Shown: positions 7,812-15,747 of the stretch, one piece after another
Position numbering within the stretch: position 1 is the first letter of the stretch
Layout of the letters: every line of letters starts with the position of its first letter
Source of the DNA: Bacteroidetes bacterium 24-39-8
GTDB taxonomy: Bacteria; Bacteroidota; Bacteroidia; Chitinophagales; Chitinophagaceae
Reading direction: 5' to 3'
DNA length: 46,895 nt
Assembly (NCBI GenBank): GCA_002256765.1
Contig: NCHJ01000008.1
Location: forward strand, 1-46,895
The notes under the pieces: model-generated
What the model was told of the DNA's origin: nothing
Databases searched by the model: none
Seen by the model: only the letters and a program-made list of their open reading frames with translations
Position numbers and translations under genes: made by a program

Positions 7812-8270
7812 ATGCTTACCAGAAAAACTTTCGCCTTTGCAAGTGTTTTAGCAATGTTTCTAATTGCTTGTCAGCAACCTGCAACACCGGTTAAGTTACC
7901 CCTAGAAGGAACCTGGCAATTGGTAGCGGCTACCAGTACAGAAAAAGATAGTACCAAGTCCACATTCATCCCAGACCTGAAAATGATCAAGATTATTAAC
8001 GCATCGCATTTTGCGTTTTTCTCTCATGACTTGAATCAGGGTAAAGACAGCCTCAAAGCACAGTTTAGTGCTGGAGGCGGAACCTATGAATTAAAAGACA
8101 GTACTTATACCGAGCATTTGGAATATTTTAATACGCGTCAATGGGAAGGTGGCAATTTCACTTTCACTGTTCGTATTAAAGCAGATACATTAGTTCAAGA
8201 AGGGATTGAAAAAGTAGAGAAGCTGGGCATTGACCATATTATTCGTGAGACCTATGTGAGGATAAAATAA
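7812..8270 (+). CDS. Small lipoprotein with a lipocalin-like domain
   Basis: A 152-residue protein with a short basic N terminus (MLTRKTFAF), a hydrophobic core and a lipobox LIAC that makes Cys20 the likely lipidated residue. The mature part begins with a Gln/Pro/Thr linker and then LEGTWQLVAATS, the opening of small lipocalin-like domains common in Bacteroidota lipoproteins; it is rich in beta-strand patterns and has no catalytic motif. It is probably anchored in the outer membrane or on the cell surface. Ligand and role are unknown. The heptamer array lies just upstream, where its length could alter promoter spacing. No convincing promoter box is seen. Confidence 0.8.
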   Translation: MLTRKTFAFASVLAMFLIACQQPATPVKLPLEGTWQLVAATSTEKDSTKSTFIPDLKMIKIINASHFAFFSHDLNQGKDSLKAQFSAGGGTYELKDSTYTEHLEYFNTRQWEGGNFTFTVRIKADTLVQEGIEKVEKLGIDHIIRETYVRIK

Positions 8271-8381
8271 ATTAATTTAAAATCAAACCACTCATCCTTA
8301 TTCCTTAATTAGCTCTTGTAAAAACGAAAGGATTGTTTATTTTGTTGGAGTAAACCATTCAAAAAAGTTAAACCATCCCAC

Positions 8382-8819
8382 ATGGCTAGCACCGGCACTT
8401 ATCTCAATTTTGCGAATAATACAGAAGAGGCATTTCTGTTTTACCAATCCGTTTTTGGAGGAGAATTTATTGGAGGTATTTCTAGGTTTGATGGCATGCC
8501 CGCCATGGAAGGACAACCGCCTCTACCCGATTCATTAAAGGACAAAGTAATGCATGTGGCATTAGCCATTACAGGAGGCCATTTGTTAATGGGTACTGAT
8601 GCGCCTGCAGAGTTTGGTTTTACCGTGACCATGGGCAATAATGTGCATATTAGTTTGGACCCAGATACAAAAGAAGAATGTGATACACTATTTGCAGCAT
8701 TATCTGCTGGTGGTAAGGTTACGCAACCTTTGGCCGATATGTTTTGGGGTGCTTATTTTGGTTCCTGCACGGACAAATTTGGCGTTCATTGGATGGTTAA
8801 CTTTCGCAACCCTCAGTAA
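8382..8819 (+). CDS. VOC-superfamily protein, PhnB-like
   Basis: A 145-residue cytoplasmic protein of the vicinal-oxygen-chelate (glyoxalase/bleomycin resistance) superfamily, PhnB-like branch. It shows TYLNFANNTEEAFLFYQSVFGG at the start of the first beta-alpha-beta module, VMHVALAITGGHLLMGTD in the middle, and GAYFGSCTDKFGVHWMVNF at the end, the usual closing motif of the branch. PhnB-like proteins are mostly uncharacterised; the name does not imply a role in phosphonate use. It heads a plus-strand group with an SRPBCC protein and a YjbR protein. Confidence 0.85.
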   Translation: MASTGTYLNFANNTEEAFLFYQSVFGGEFIGGISRFDGMPAMEGQPPLPDSLKDKVMHVALAITGGHLLMGTDAPAEFGFTVTMGNNVHISLDPDTKEECDTLFAALSAGGKVTQPLADMFWGAYFGSCTDKFGVHWMVNFRNPQ

Positions 8820-8886
8820 TTAATGCATCCAATTCATTTTAAAATAATTGTATCATTCACTAAATGAAACAATCACACTCAACACC

Positions 8887-9315
8887 ATGATCAACCAAGA
8901 AAATAATACCATTACCGTAGAAGCCATAGTTGATGCACCATTAAAAAAAGTATGGGAATTCTGGACCCAACCAGATCATATTTGTCAGTGGAATAATGCT
9001 AGCCCAGATTGGCATACACCTTCTGCTACCAATGACTTGCAAGTGGGTGGTGAATTTCATTATTTGATGGCCGCAAAAGATGGTAGTTTTTCATTTGACT
9101 TTAATGGAACTTATGAAAATATATTAGTGGAATCATTGATTGTCTATCATATTGAAGGTGGCAGAAAAGTAATCATCAATTTCAAGGAAACGGGGGCGGG
9201 TGTGCAGATTACGGAAACCTTTGAAGCAGAAGAAGTAAACTCTTTAGACCTTCAAGAAATGGGATGGCAGGCCATCTTGAATAATTTTAAACAATACACA
9301 GAGGCAAAAGCTTAG
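8887..9315 (+). CDS. SRPBCC (AHSA1-like) domain protein
   Basis: A 142-residue protein filling a single START/Bet v1-like (SRPBCC) domain of the AHSA1 branch: N-terminal VEAIVDAPLKKVWEFWTQPD, then HICQWNNASPDWHTP, the strand-rich middle and the C-terminal helix EMGWQAILNNFKQYTEA. These proteins form a hydrophobic pocket and bind small lipophilic ligands; none is known here. The frame is open from an ATG at 8848, but the domain begins right after the Met at 8887, so that start is chosen. The next gene begins two bases after its stop, which strongly suggests translational coupling. Confidence 0.85.
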   Translation: MINQENNTITVEAIVDAPLKKVWEFWTQPDHICQWNNASPDWHTPSATNDLQVGGEFHYLMAAKDGSFSFDFNGTYENILVESLIVYHIEGGRKVIINFKETGAGVQITETFEAEEVNSLDLQEMGWQAILNNFKQYTEAKA

Positions 9316-9317
9316 CT

Positions 9318-9677
9318 ATGGATCTGGAACAATTAAGGGAATATGTATTGGGCTTGGCAGATGTGGAAGAGACCCTTCCTTTTGGACCGGACAACTTAGT
9401 TTATAAAGTATTTGGCAAAATGTTTTTGCTGGTGGGAATGGACAATCATCCACTACAATTCAATGTAAAATGTGATCCTGATTTGGCGTTGGAATTGCGC
9501 GAGGAATTTGCGGCAGTAATACCCGGATACCATATGAATAAAAAACACTGGAACACGGTGGTAGTGGATGGAAGTATTTCCGCAAAAAGGTTGTACCAGT
9601 TTATAGACCATTCTTATTCTCTTGTTTGCGGAAAAAATTCAAAAGTCAAAAGTCAAAAGTCAAAAAAGAAGGATTAA
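9318..9677 (+). CDS. MmcQ/YjbR family protein with a repeat-derived tail
   Basis: A 119-residue protein of the MmcQ/YjbR family (CyaY-like fold, possible DNA binding; function unsettled). Characteristic parts are the opening LEQLREYVLGLADVEET, LPFGPDNLVYKVFGKMFLLV and MNKKHWNTVVVDGSI. The family domain ends near SYSLV at about residue 103. The last 14 residues, NSKVKSQKSKKKD and the preceding Lys, are encoded by heptamer repeats (AAAAGTC units, 9636-9666), so the C terminus appears to have been extended by a repeat element. It is the third gene of the VOC-SRPBCC-YjbR group and converges on endonuclease III. Confidence 0.85.
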   Translation: MDLEQLREYVLGLADVEETLPFGPDNLVYKVFGKMFLLVGMDNHPLQFNVKCDPDLALELREEFAAVIPGYHMNKKHWNTVVVDGSISAKRLYQFIDHSYSLVCGKNSKVKSQKSKKKD

Positions 9678-9776
9678 GATTTTGATTACATGTAAAAAAA
9701 ATATTGTTATTAATTTGAGGTTTATGTGGTTTATTTTTTTTAGAATTCCCTTAAAATGTTTTTGACTTTTGAATTT
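9636..9776. repeat. Inverted heptamer-repeat element at a convergent gene junction (copy A)
   Basis: The left arm AATTCAAAAGTCAAAA (9636-9651) is followed by two further AAAAGTC-type units. Its exact reverse complement lies at 9760-9775, followed by more units (TTTTTAC, TTTTGAA) running into the endonuclease III gene up to about 9804. The 108 bases between the arms are AT-rich and non-coding from 9678 on. The same 16-bp arms in the same orientation recur at 17702-17851. Transcribed from either side it could fold into a long hairpin and act as a two-way transcription end point. Confidence 0.85.
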
Positions 9777-10430
9777 TTACTTTTGAATTTTTACTTTTGA
9801 CTTTGCAAAATGCTTGCAAACATTTTGCAAACCGCATTCTGTACACTTGGGCGATCGCGCTAAGCAAGTATACCTTCCATGCAGGATAAGCCAATGATGG
9901 GCTTTGTGCACTAGTTCAGCGGGTATATTTTTGATGAGTTGTTTCTCCGCGGCTAGTGGTGTGGTAGCATTACTAGTAAGTCCCAGTCTGGCCGATACTC
10001 TAAACACATGGGTATCCACGGCCATATTGGGTTGCTTGTCTATTACGCTAGTAATCACGTTGGCTGTTTTTCTTCCCACTCCTGGCAATTGCACCAACTC
10101 CTCTACCGTCATGGGTACTTCTCCTTCAAATTTTTCCAAGAGCATGACAGCCATGCCCAATAAATGTTTGGTCTTATTATTGGGATAAGAAATGCTTCTA
10201 ATCAAAGGAAACAAATCATCAAAACTGGCCTGGGCCATGGTTTGGGGATCTGGGTATTTTTGAAAGATATAGGGCGTGGTCAAATTCACGCGCTTGTCTG
10301 TACACTGTGCAGACAGAATTACAGCTACCAATAACTGAAAGGGATTGTCATAGATCAATTCCGTTTCCGCAATGGGAATCTGTTCTTCAAAATAGGCAAT
10401 GGCTGTTTGATACCTTTCTTTCTTTGTCAT
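9777..10430 (-). CDS. nth: Endonuclease III (DNA glycosylase / AP lyase)
   Basis: A 217-residue base-excision-repair enzyme that removes oxidised pyrimidines and cuts the strand at abasic sites. The helix-hairpin-helix motif LPGVGRKTA holds the catalytic Lys121; the catalytic Asp is Asp139 in VDTHVFRVS. Cys189, Cys196, Cys199 and Cys205 have the C-x6-C-x2-C-x5-C spacing of the [4Fe-4S] cluster. Length matches the family. The last eight residues (KSKVKIQK) are encoded by the heptamer repeats of the adjacent element, mirroring the tail of the YjbR protein on the other side. A small unknown gene lies 12 bases upstream on the same strand. Confidence 0.95.
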   Translation of the reverse strand: MTKKERYQTAIAYFEEQIPIAETELIYDNPFQLLVAVILSAQCTDKRVNLTTPYIFQKYPDPQTMAQASFDDLFPLIRSISYPNNKTKHLLGMAVMLLEKFEGEVPMTVEELVQLPGVGRKTANVITSVIDKQPNMAVDTHVFRVSARLGLTSNATTPLAAEKQLIKNIPAELVHKAHHWLILHGRYTCLARSPKCTECGLQNVCKHFAKSKVKIQK

Positions 10431-10442
10431 GGGTTGACAAAA

Positions 10443-10673
10443 TTACGCCTCTTTGTTCTTGTCAGATGCGTATTTCATGATGGCTTTTAAAGATGCTTTG
10501 CTGGGCGATTTTAGTTTTACTTTATCCAAAGCCTTCATGCTAATCTTCAGCAAGTCTAATTGATTCTTTAGTGATGGGTCTTCTTGTAAGGCCTGTTCTA
10601 TAGCTTCCACCACTGCTGGCGAAGCCTCATTATATAAGTAGCTCATTAAATCCTCCTCTTTTATCTTTTTCAT
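10443..10673 (-). CDS. Small unknown protein, possibly anti-sigma-like
   Basis: A 76-residue acidic-then-basic protein, MKKIKEEDLMSYLYNEASPAVVEAIEQAL and so on. The opening (a Met-Ser-Tyr-Leu-Tyr helix, then a segment like EAIEQALQEDPSLKNQLDLLK) resembles the N-terminal part of small Bacteroidota anti-sigma-like proteins, but there is no membrane segment and no zinc motif. The frame extends upstream to 10724, but the Met at 10673 precedes the recognisable part. It sits 12 bases before endonuclease III on the same strand and is probably cotranscribed. Function is unknown. Confidence 0.6.
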   Translation of the reverse strand: MKKIKEEDLMSYLYNEASPAVVEAIEQALQEDPSLKNQLDLLKISMKALDKVKLKSPSKASLKAIMKYASDKNKEA

Positions 10674-10798
10674 AAACTGGCAAAATGTGTAAGAGGATAC
10701 GGTAAGTTTAAAACGGCAATGCATAGATTATATTGCCAACAAACCGGATTCCCTTAGGGAAATATTAAAAAAAGTTGCCGAACGAAAATTGGGGGGAT

Positions 10799-11104
10799 TT
10801 ATTTTGAAACAGCTACCGAATCTTCTAAAGTGAAGATGTCTTCGCCGTCTTTTTTCATTAGGTAGCGCTCACGGGCAAACTGTTCTAGTGCTGCCGGATT
10901 GCTTTGTAAATCGTTGAGGGTTTTGCGGGCCTTGCTTATCTCTTCTTGGTAATATTTTTTCTTTTCCTGCAGTTTGGCTAGTTCCGCTTTTCTTTCTCTT
11001 TGCTGAAAAAAATCGCGCTGGTCAATAAATAACATCCATACCAAGAAAAAAGCTCCTGCTAGAAAATACTTATTGGTTAATATGTTGGTGACTTGTTTTA
11101 GCAT
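10799..11104 (-). CDS. FtsB/DivIC-like cell-division protein (septum formation initiator family)
   Basis: A 101-residue single-pass membrane protein: a short cytoplasmic head, a membrane segment at about residues 13-27 (FLAGAFFLVWMLFI), then a coiled coil (FFQQRERKAELAKLQEKKKYYQEEISKARKTLNDLQ) and a conserved end with ALEQFARERYLMKKDGEDIF. This is the layout of FtsB/DivIC, which pairs with FtsL and FtsQ in the divisome. The family motif ARE+Y-MKK is clear. It lies downstream of enolase on the same strand, as in many Bacteroidota, but a strong terminator separates the two. Confidence 0.88.
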   Translation of the reverse strand: MLKQVTNILTNKYFLAGAFFLVWMLFIDQRDFFQQRERKAELAKLQEKKKYYQEEISKARKTLNDLQSNPAALEQFARERYLMKKDGEDIFTLEDSVAVSK

Positions 11105-11113
11105 CTTTAAAAA

Positions 11114-11160
11114 GACAACCCGGATTAAAAATAGTCATTCCTACTTTAATCCGGGTTGTC
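11114..11160 (-). terminator. Strong terminator of enolase
   Basis: A perfect 16-bp inverted repeat, GACAACCCGGATTAAA (11114-11129) and its reverse complement (11145-11160), around a 15-base loop, 17 bases past the enolase stop. On the minus strand it is followed by TTTTTAAAG. The FtsB-like gene begins 10 bases later, so its transcription is read-through or has its own start. Confidence 0.88.
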
Positions 11161-11177
11161 AAATAATCCACAGTTGT

Positions 11178-12488
<1,311 letters not shown>

Positions 12489-12528
12489 TTATAAAATATT
12501 GTTCAATTTTAGTTTCAGCGTGTGCAAT

Positions 12529-13029
12529 TTACACATTTGATAGCTTTTTTGCCCTGAAATCATTGATAGAACCCAAGGTTTTGCGCAATAAATGCTCAGA
12601 AAAGCCATTTTCCAAGTAATTATCAAGTGTTCCTAACAGTTGGTAGCCTCTAGATTCGTATAATTTTCTGGCGCGATGGTTAAAAGAAGAAACACAAATA
12701 AAAGCGTTGGGGCTATTTTGAAAGATAATAGCTTCTACATAGTCTAATAATAAGGAGCCAATTCCCTTTCCCCTTGCCTGCGGCGATACGGCAATTACTT
12801 GAATATATCCCACAAATGCACCCTTCAATTTAATCACTACAAAACCCAGGGGCGATGATGCTTCCATGGCAATAAATGCTTGTATTTCATCGACTGGTTG
12901 TTGCATCAATATCATCCCATCTTCAAAACTTCTATTGAGTGAGATCCAAGGTTCAGACTCTGCCATCAAACGCGCGCACCACTGCTGTTCTTCAATAGTG
13001 GTAATGGGTTGGATGGAGATATTTGACAT
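12529..13029 (-). CDS. GNAT-family N-acetyltransferase
   Basis: A 166-residue acetyl-CoA-dependent acetyltransferase. The pyrophosphate-binding motif A reads VIAVSPQARGKGIGSLLLDYVE (Q/RxxGxG/A as QARGKG at about 85-90), followed by FICVSSFNHRARKLYESRGYQ, the usual motif B region. The substrate cannot be predicted. It begins three bases after the stop of the GldA-like ATPase gene and is almost certainly in the same transcript. The adjacency may be chance. Confidence 0.88.
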   Translation of the reverse strand: MSNISIQPITTIEEQQWCARLMAESEPWISLNRSFEDGMILMQQPVDEIQAFIAMEASSPLGFVVIKLKGAFVGYIQVIAVSPQARGKGIGSLLLDYVEAIIFQNSPNAFICVSSFNHRARKLYESRGYQLLGTLDNYLENGFSEHLLRKTLGSINDFRAKKLSNV

Positions 13030-13032
13030 GGC

Positions 13033-13737
13033 TTATTGATTGGTCAGGGAGCGGAACACAGACTCCAAAGATTGTCCCCCTGATTGAAGATTAGCAAGGC
13101 TATCATTGGCCACTAGTTGACCCTTGTTGATGATGATCACCCTATCACAGATGGCAGTAACTTCTTGTAAAATATGGGAAGAAAATAAAACGGTTTTGTT
13201 TTTTCCTTGCTCTTTAATCACGTTTCTAATTTCAATAATCTGGTTGGGATCCAAACCAGAAGTGGGTTCATCCAATACCAATACTTCGGGATCATGAATC
13301 AGCGCTGCAGCAAGACCTACACGCTGTTTATAGCCCTTTGATAATTGTCCAATTTTTTTGGTAGACTCTGGTGTTAAACCTGTTAATTGAATCACCGATT
13401 CAATGGCAGATTTTTTATTTTGAATGCCGTGAACACCTGCAATAAAATCTAAGTACTCACGCACATACATGTCATGATAAAGCGGATTGGCTTCTGGTAA
13501 ATAGCCAATTTTTTGTTTGGCCGCAATGGGGTCAATTAAAATATCAATGCCGCAAACCTTGGCTGAACCTGCATCTGGGGTCAAATAACCCGTAATCATT
13601 TTCATGGTAGTACTCTTACCTGCACCATTGGGTCCAAGAAATCCTACAATCTCTCCCTTGTTTAATGTAAAGGAAAGATTGTTTACCGCTTTTTGCGCGC
13701 CATAATTTTTTCCCAATCCACTGACTTCAATACTCAT
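13033..13737 (-). CDS. ABC transporter ATP-binding protein, GldA-like
   Basis: A 234-residue ABC ATPase: Walker A GPNGAGKS near residue 35, signature motif LSKGYKQR around 133, Walker B VLVLDEPTSGLDP, and the switch His in LFSSHILQE. The region YLPEANPLYHDMYVREYLDFIAG closely resembles GldA, the gliding-motility ABC subunit of Bacteroidota, though known GldA proteins are longer and work with GldF and GldG. No permease gene is adjacent; neighbours are an acetyltransferase downstream and a small two-helix membrane protein upstream. The partner must be elsewhere. Confidence 0.8.
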   Translation of the reverse strand: MSIEVSGLGKNYGAQKAVNNLSFTLNKGEIVGFLGPNGAGKSTTMKMITGYLTPDAGSAKVCGIDILIDPIAAKQKIGYLPEANPLYHDMYVREYLDFIAGVHGIQNKKSAIESVIQLTGLTPESTKKIGQLSKGYKQRVGLAAALIHDPEVLVLDEPTSGLDPNQIIEIRNVIKEQGKNKTVLFSSHILQEVTAICDRVIIINKGQLVANDSLANLQSGGQSLESVFRSLTNQ

Positions 13738-13811
13738 GCCCTAGGTTTGCGCAAATTTAAGCATTGCTGATTACTTGCTGTAAGGTTGATGGTTAAGGCT
13801 TTGGTAAATGC

Positions 13812-14060
13812 CTAGTCTTCTTCAATCTCTGCCGAGCTTTCTGGTAAATGATCATATTCTCCCTTCCAAGCAAAATAGCCAAAAAGCAACATGCCTAGTG
13901 CAATTGGAATAAAGACCACAATAAAAACACCCCACTGAATATAGGTATCCATTACGGGTTTCTTGGCCACTTCTGCCATGGCTGTTCTTACCAAATAAAT
14001 GGCAGCTAAAGGACCCAATAAGATCCAAATAATGCCAGCATATCTTTTTAATTGATTCAT
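13812..14060 (-). CDS. Small two-helix membrane protein, probable transporter partner (DUF6814-like)
   Basis: An 82-residue protein with membrane segments at about residues 7-25 (YAGIIWILLGPLAAIYLV) and 43-66 (WGVFIVVFIPIALGMLLFGYF), and an acidic tail ending EIEED. It resembles the small membrane proteins (I believe the DUF6814 family) that accompany MFS carriers in Bacteroidota. It starts 33 bases after the stop of the MHS transporter gene, so the two are very likely cotranscribed. By analogy with the small YjcH/DUF485 partner of the acetate permease ActP it may be an accessory subunit; this is inference. Confidence 0.65.
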   Translation of the reverse strand: MNQLKRYAGIIWILLGPLAAIYLVRTAMAEVAKKPVMDTYIQWGVFIVVFIPIALGMLLFGYFAWKGEYDHLPESSAEIEED

Positions 14061-14093
14061 GATTTGTCTTTGATAGCGTTAATAATGTTTTGA

Positions 14094-15623
14094 TTAGTCA
14101 TTCACGTCTGGATCAATCTTGTTATTAATATAAAGTGTTCCAATAACCAAGCATATTGCCGCAATAATAATGGGATAAGCTAGTCCTGCTAATTTATCAT
14201 TGGCATAAATGGTGGTGAGCAAAGTGGCAATAAAAGGTGTTAATCCACCAAATACACCATTACCAATATGATAAGGCAGGGACATGGATGTGTAGCGAAT
14301 CTTGGTTGGGAATAGTTCTACCAAGAAAGCTGCAATAGGTCCATAGACCATGGTTACATAAAGAATCATCAAGAATACATAGAAGACCATTTTCCAGTAA
14401 TCAGTGGTGCCCAATAGTTTCACCACTTTCACATCGGCTTTAACAGTATGCATCACAGGGTCTCCGTAAAGTGTGTCTTTTTTGGTTTCTGCAACACTCA
14501 TTCCATCAGCATAAAAGACTTTATGGGTAATGGTTCTAAGGGTATCCTTGCCATTGTCTAATTGCACTAAACTGGAATTAATGATTTTCTTGTCTACCAA
14601 TTCTACCTTGCCTTCATTGCTGGAGAGGTTTAATAATTGATTGAATAGAAATTGATAGCTAACAATGGCTAAGAACATACCACTAAGCATGATCCATTTT
14701 CTGCCCACTTTGTCACTCCAGGCGCCAAAGACCACAAAGAATGGGGTACCTAATAGTATGGCCCAAATAAGAATGGTACGCGATTGGTCAAAATCAATTT
14801 TACAAACATTCTCTATAAAAGACTGCGCATAGAATTGTCCCGTATACCAAACCACACCCTGACCCATGGTGGCCCCAAATAAGGCCAACAAAACCATTTT
14901 CAAATTGGTCTTGTGTCCAAAACTTTCTTTGAGTGGATTTATAGAAACCTTGCCTTCCGATTTGAGTTTTTCAAACAGCGGAGATTCGTTCATCTTCATC
15001 CTAATATAAATAGAAACAAAGACTAGGATAATAGACACCAAGAATGGCACCCTCCAACCCCAATCGTTGAACTTAGCAATTGACTTGGCGGCATCGGCAT
15101 CTAAGCTATGACGGGTAATCAGGATTACACCCAAAGAAATAAATAACCCAAGTGTAGCAGTGGTTTGAATCCAAGAAGTAAAATAACCCCTTCTATTGGC
15201 TGGTGCGTGTTCGGCCACATAAGTGGCAGCGCCACCATATTCACCACCCAGTGCCAACCCTTGTAATAATCGTAAGAGCAAGACCAAGATGGGGGCAAGA
15301 AATCCAATACTTTCATAGTTGGGAATACAACCAATCAAGAAAGTAGAACCTCCCATCAACACCAAGGTTAAAAGGAATGTGTGTTTGCGTCCTATTAAAT
15401 CGCCCAAGCGGCCAAAGAATAAAGCGCCAAAAGGTCTTACAATAAATCCTGCTGCAAATGTTGCCAGTGTTGAGAGCAAAGCTGCGGTGGGATTGGTTTT
15501 GGGGAAAAATTGATTGGCTAATACAGTGGCCAGTGAGCCAAAAATATAGAAGTCGTACCATTCAATCAGGGTTCCAAGTGAAGAGGCGCCAATAATCTTC
15601 CAAATGCTTTTTGTTTCTTTCAT
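14094..15623 (-). CDS. MFS transporter, metabolite:H+ symporter (MHS) family, with a large extra loop
   Basis: A 509-residue membrane transporter of the MHS family (relatives carry proline/betaine, citrate, 2-oxoglutarate or short carboxylates with protons). Typical parts: LGTLIEWYDFYIFGSLA in helix 1, GRLGDLIGRKHTFL between helices 2 and 3, LRLLQGLALGGEYGGAATYVAEH in helix 4, and WSDKVGRKW between helices 8 and 9. The Met at 15623 is chosen because the family domain begins right there; the frame is open to 15692. An unusual hydrophilic segment of about 80 residues (roughly 328-408) sits between helices 9 and 10. It is divergent from acetyl-CoA synthetase with overlapping promoters, suggesting a short-chain acid such as acetate as substrate. 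Confidence 0.85.
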   Translation of the reverse strand: MKETKSIWKIIGASSLGTLIEWYDFYIFGSLATVLANQFFPKTNPTAALLSTLATFAAGFIVRPFGALFFGRLGDLIGRKHTFLLTLVLMGGSTFLIGCIPNYESIGFLAPILVLLLRLLQGLALGGEYGGAATYVAEHAPANRRGYFTSWIQTTATLGLFISLGVILITRHSLDADAAKSIAKFNDWGWRVPFLVSIILVFVSIYIRMKMNESPLFEKLKSEGKVSINPLKESFGHKTNLKMVLLALFGATMGQGVVWYTGQFYAQSFIENVCKIDFDQSRTILIWAILLGTPFFVVFGAWSDKVGRKWIMLSGMFLAIVSYQFLFNQLLNLSSNEGKVELVDKKIINSSLVQLDNGKDTLRTITHKVFYADGMSVAETKKDTLYGDPVMHTVKADVKVVKLLGTTDYWKMVFYVFLMILYVTMVYGPIAAFLVELFPTKIRYTSMSLPYHIGNGVFGGLTPFIATLLTTIYANDKLAGLAYPIIIAAICLVIGTLYINNKIDPDVND

Positions 15624-15661
15624 GTGGGTTGCTTGTGCTGAAATTGTTCTAGAATTAGGTT

Positions 15662-15714
15662 GAAACTTACATGATTCCAACGGTTTTACCAAGCAAAGGA
15701 TTAGCGTATATTTA
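15662..15714. promoter_or_regulatory. Back-to-back divergent promoters between the MHS transporter and acs
   Basis: For acs on the plus strand: TTTT (15684-15687), 19 bases, TATATTTA (15707-15714), 33 bases before the start codon. For the transporter on the minus strand: TTGG (15689-15692), 19 bases, TAAGTTTC (15662-15669), 38 bases before its start. Both fit TTTG-N19-TAnnTTTG with one mismatch in each box. The two -33 boxes are one base apart on opposite strands, so both promoters could not be occupied at once. Confidence 0.45.
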
Positions 15715-15747
15715 CAATCCTAACAATTGCATTAAAAAAACTGGATC

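Noticed and set aside
9678-9759. Transfer RNA or small RNA gene between the inverted arms
   Set aside because: The stretch is AT-rich with no cloverleaf or conserved TPsiC-like sequence.
13033-13737. Complete Gld gliding transporter
   Set aside because: Only the ATPase is here; no gldF or gldG permease gene adjoins, so a whole system cannot be claimed.
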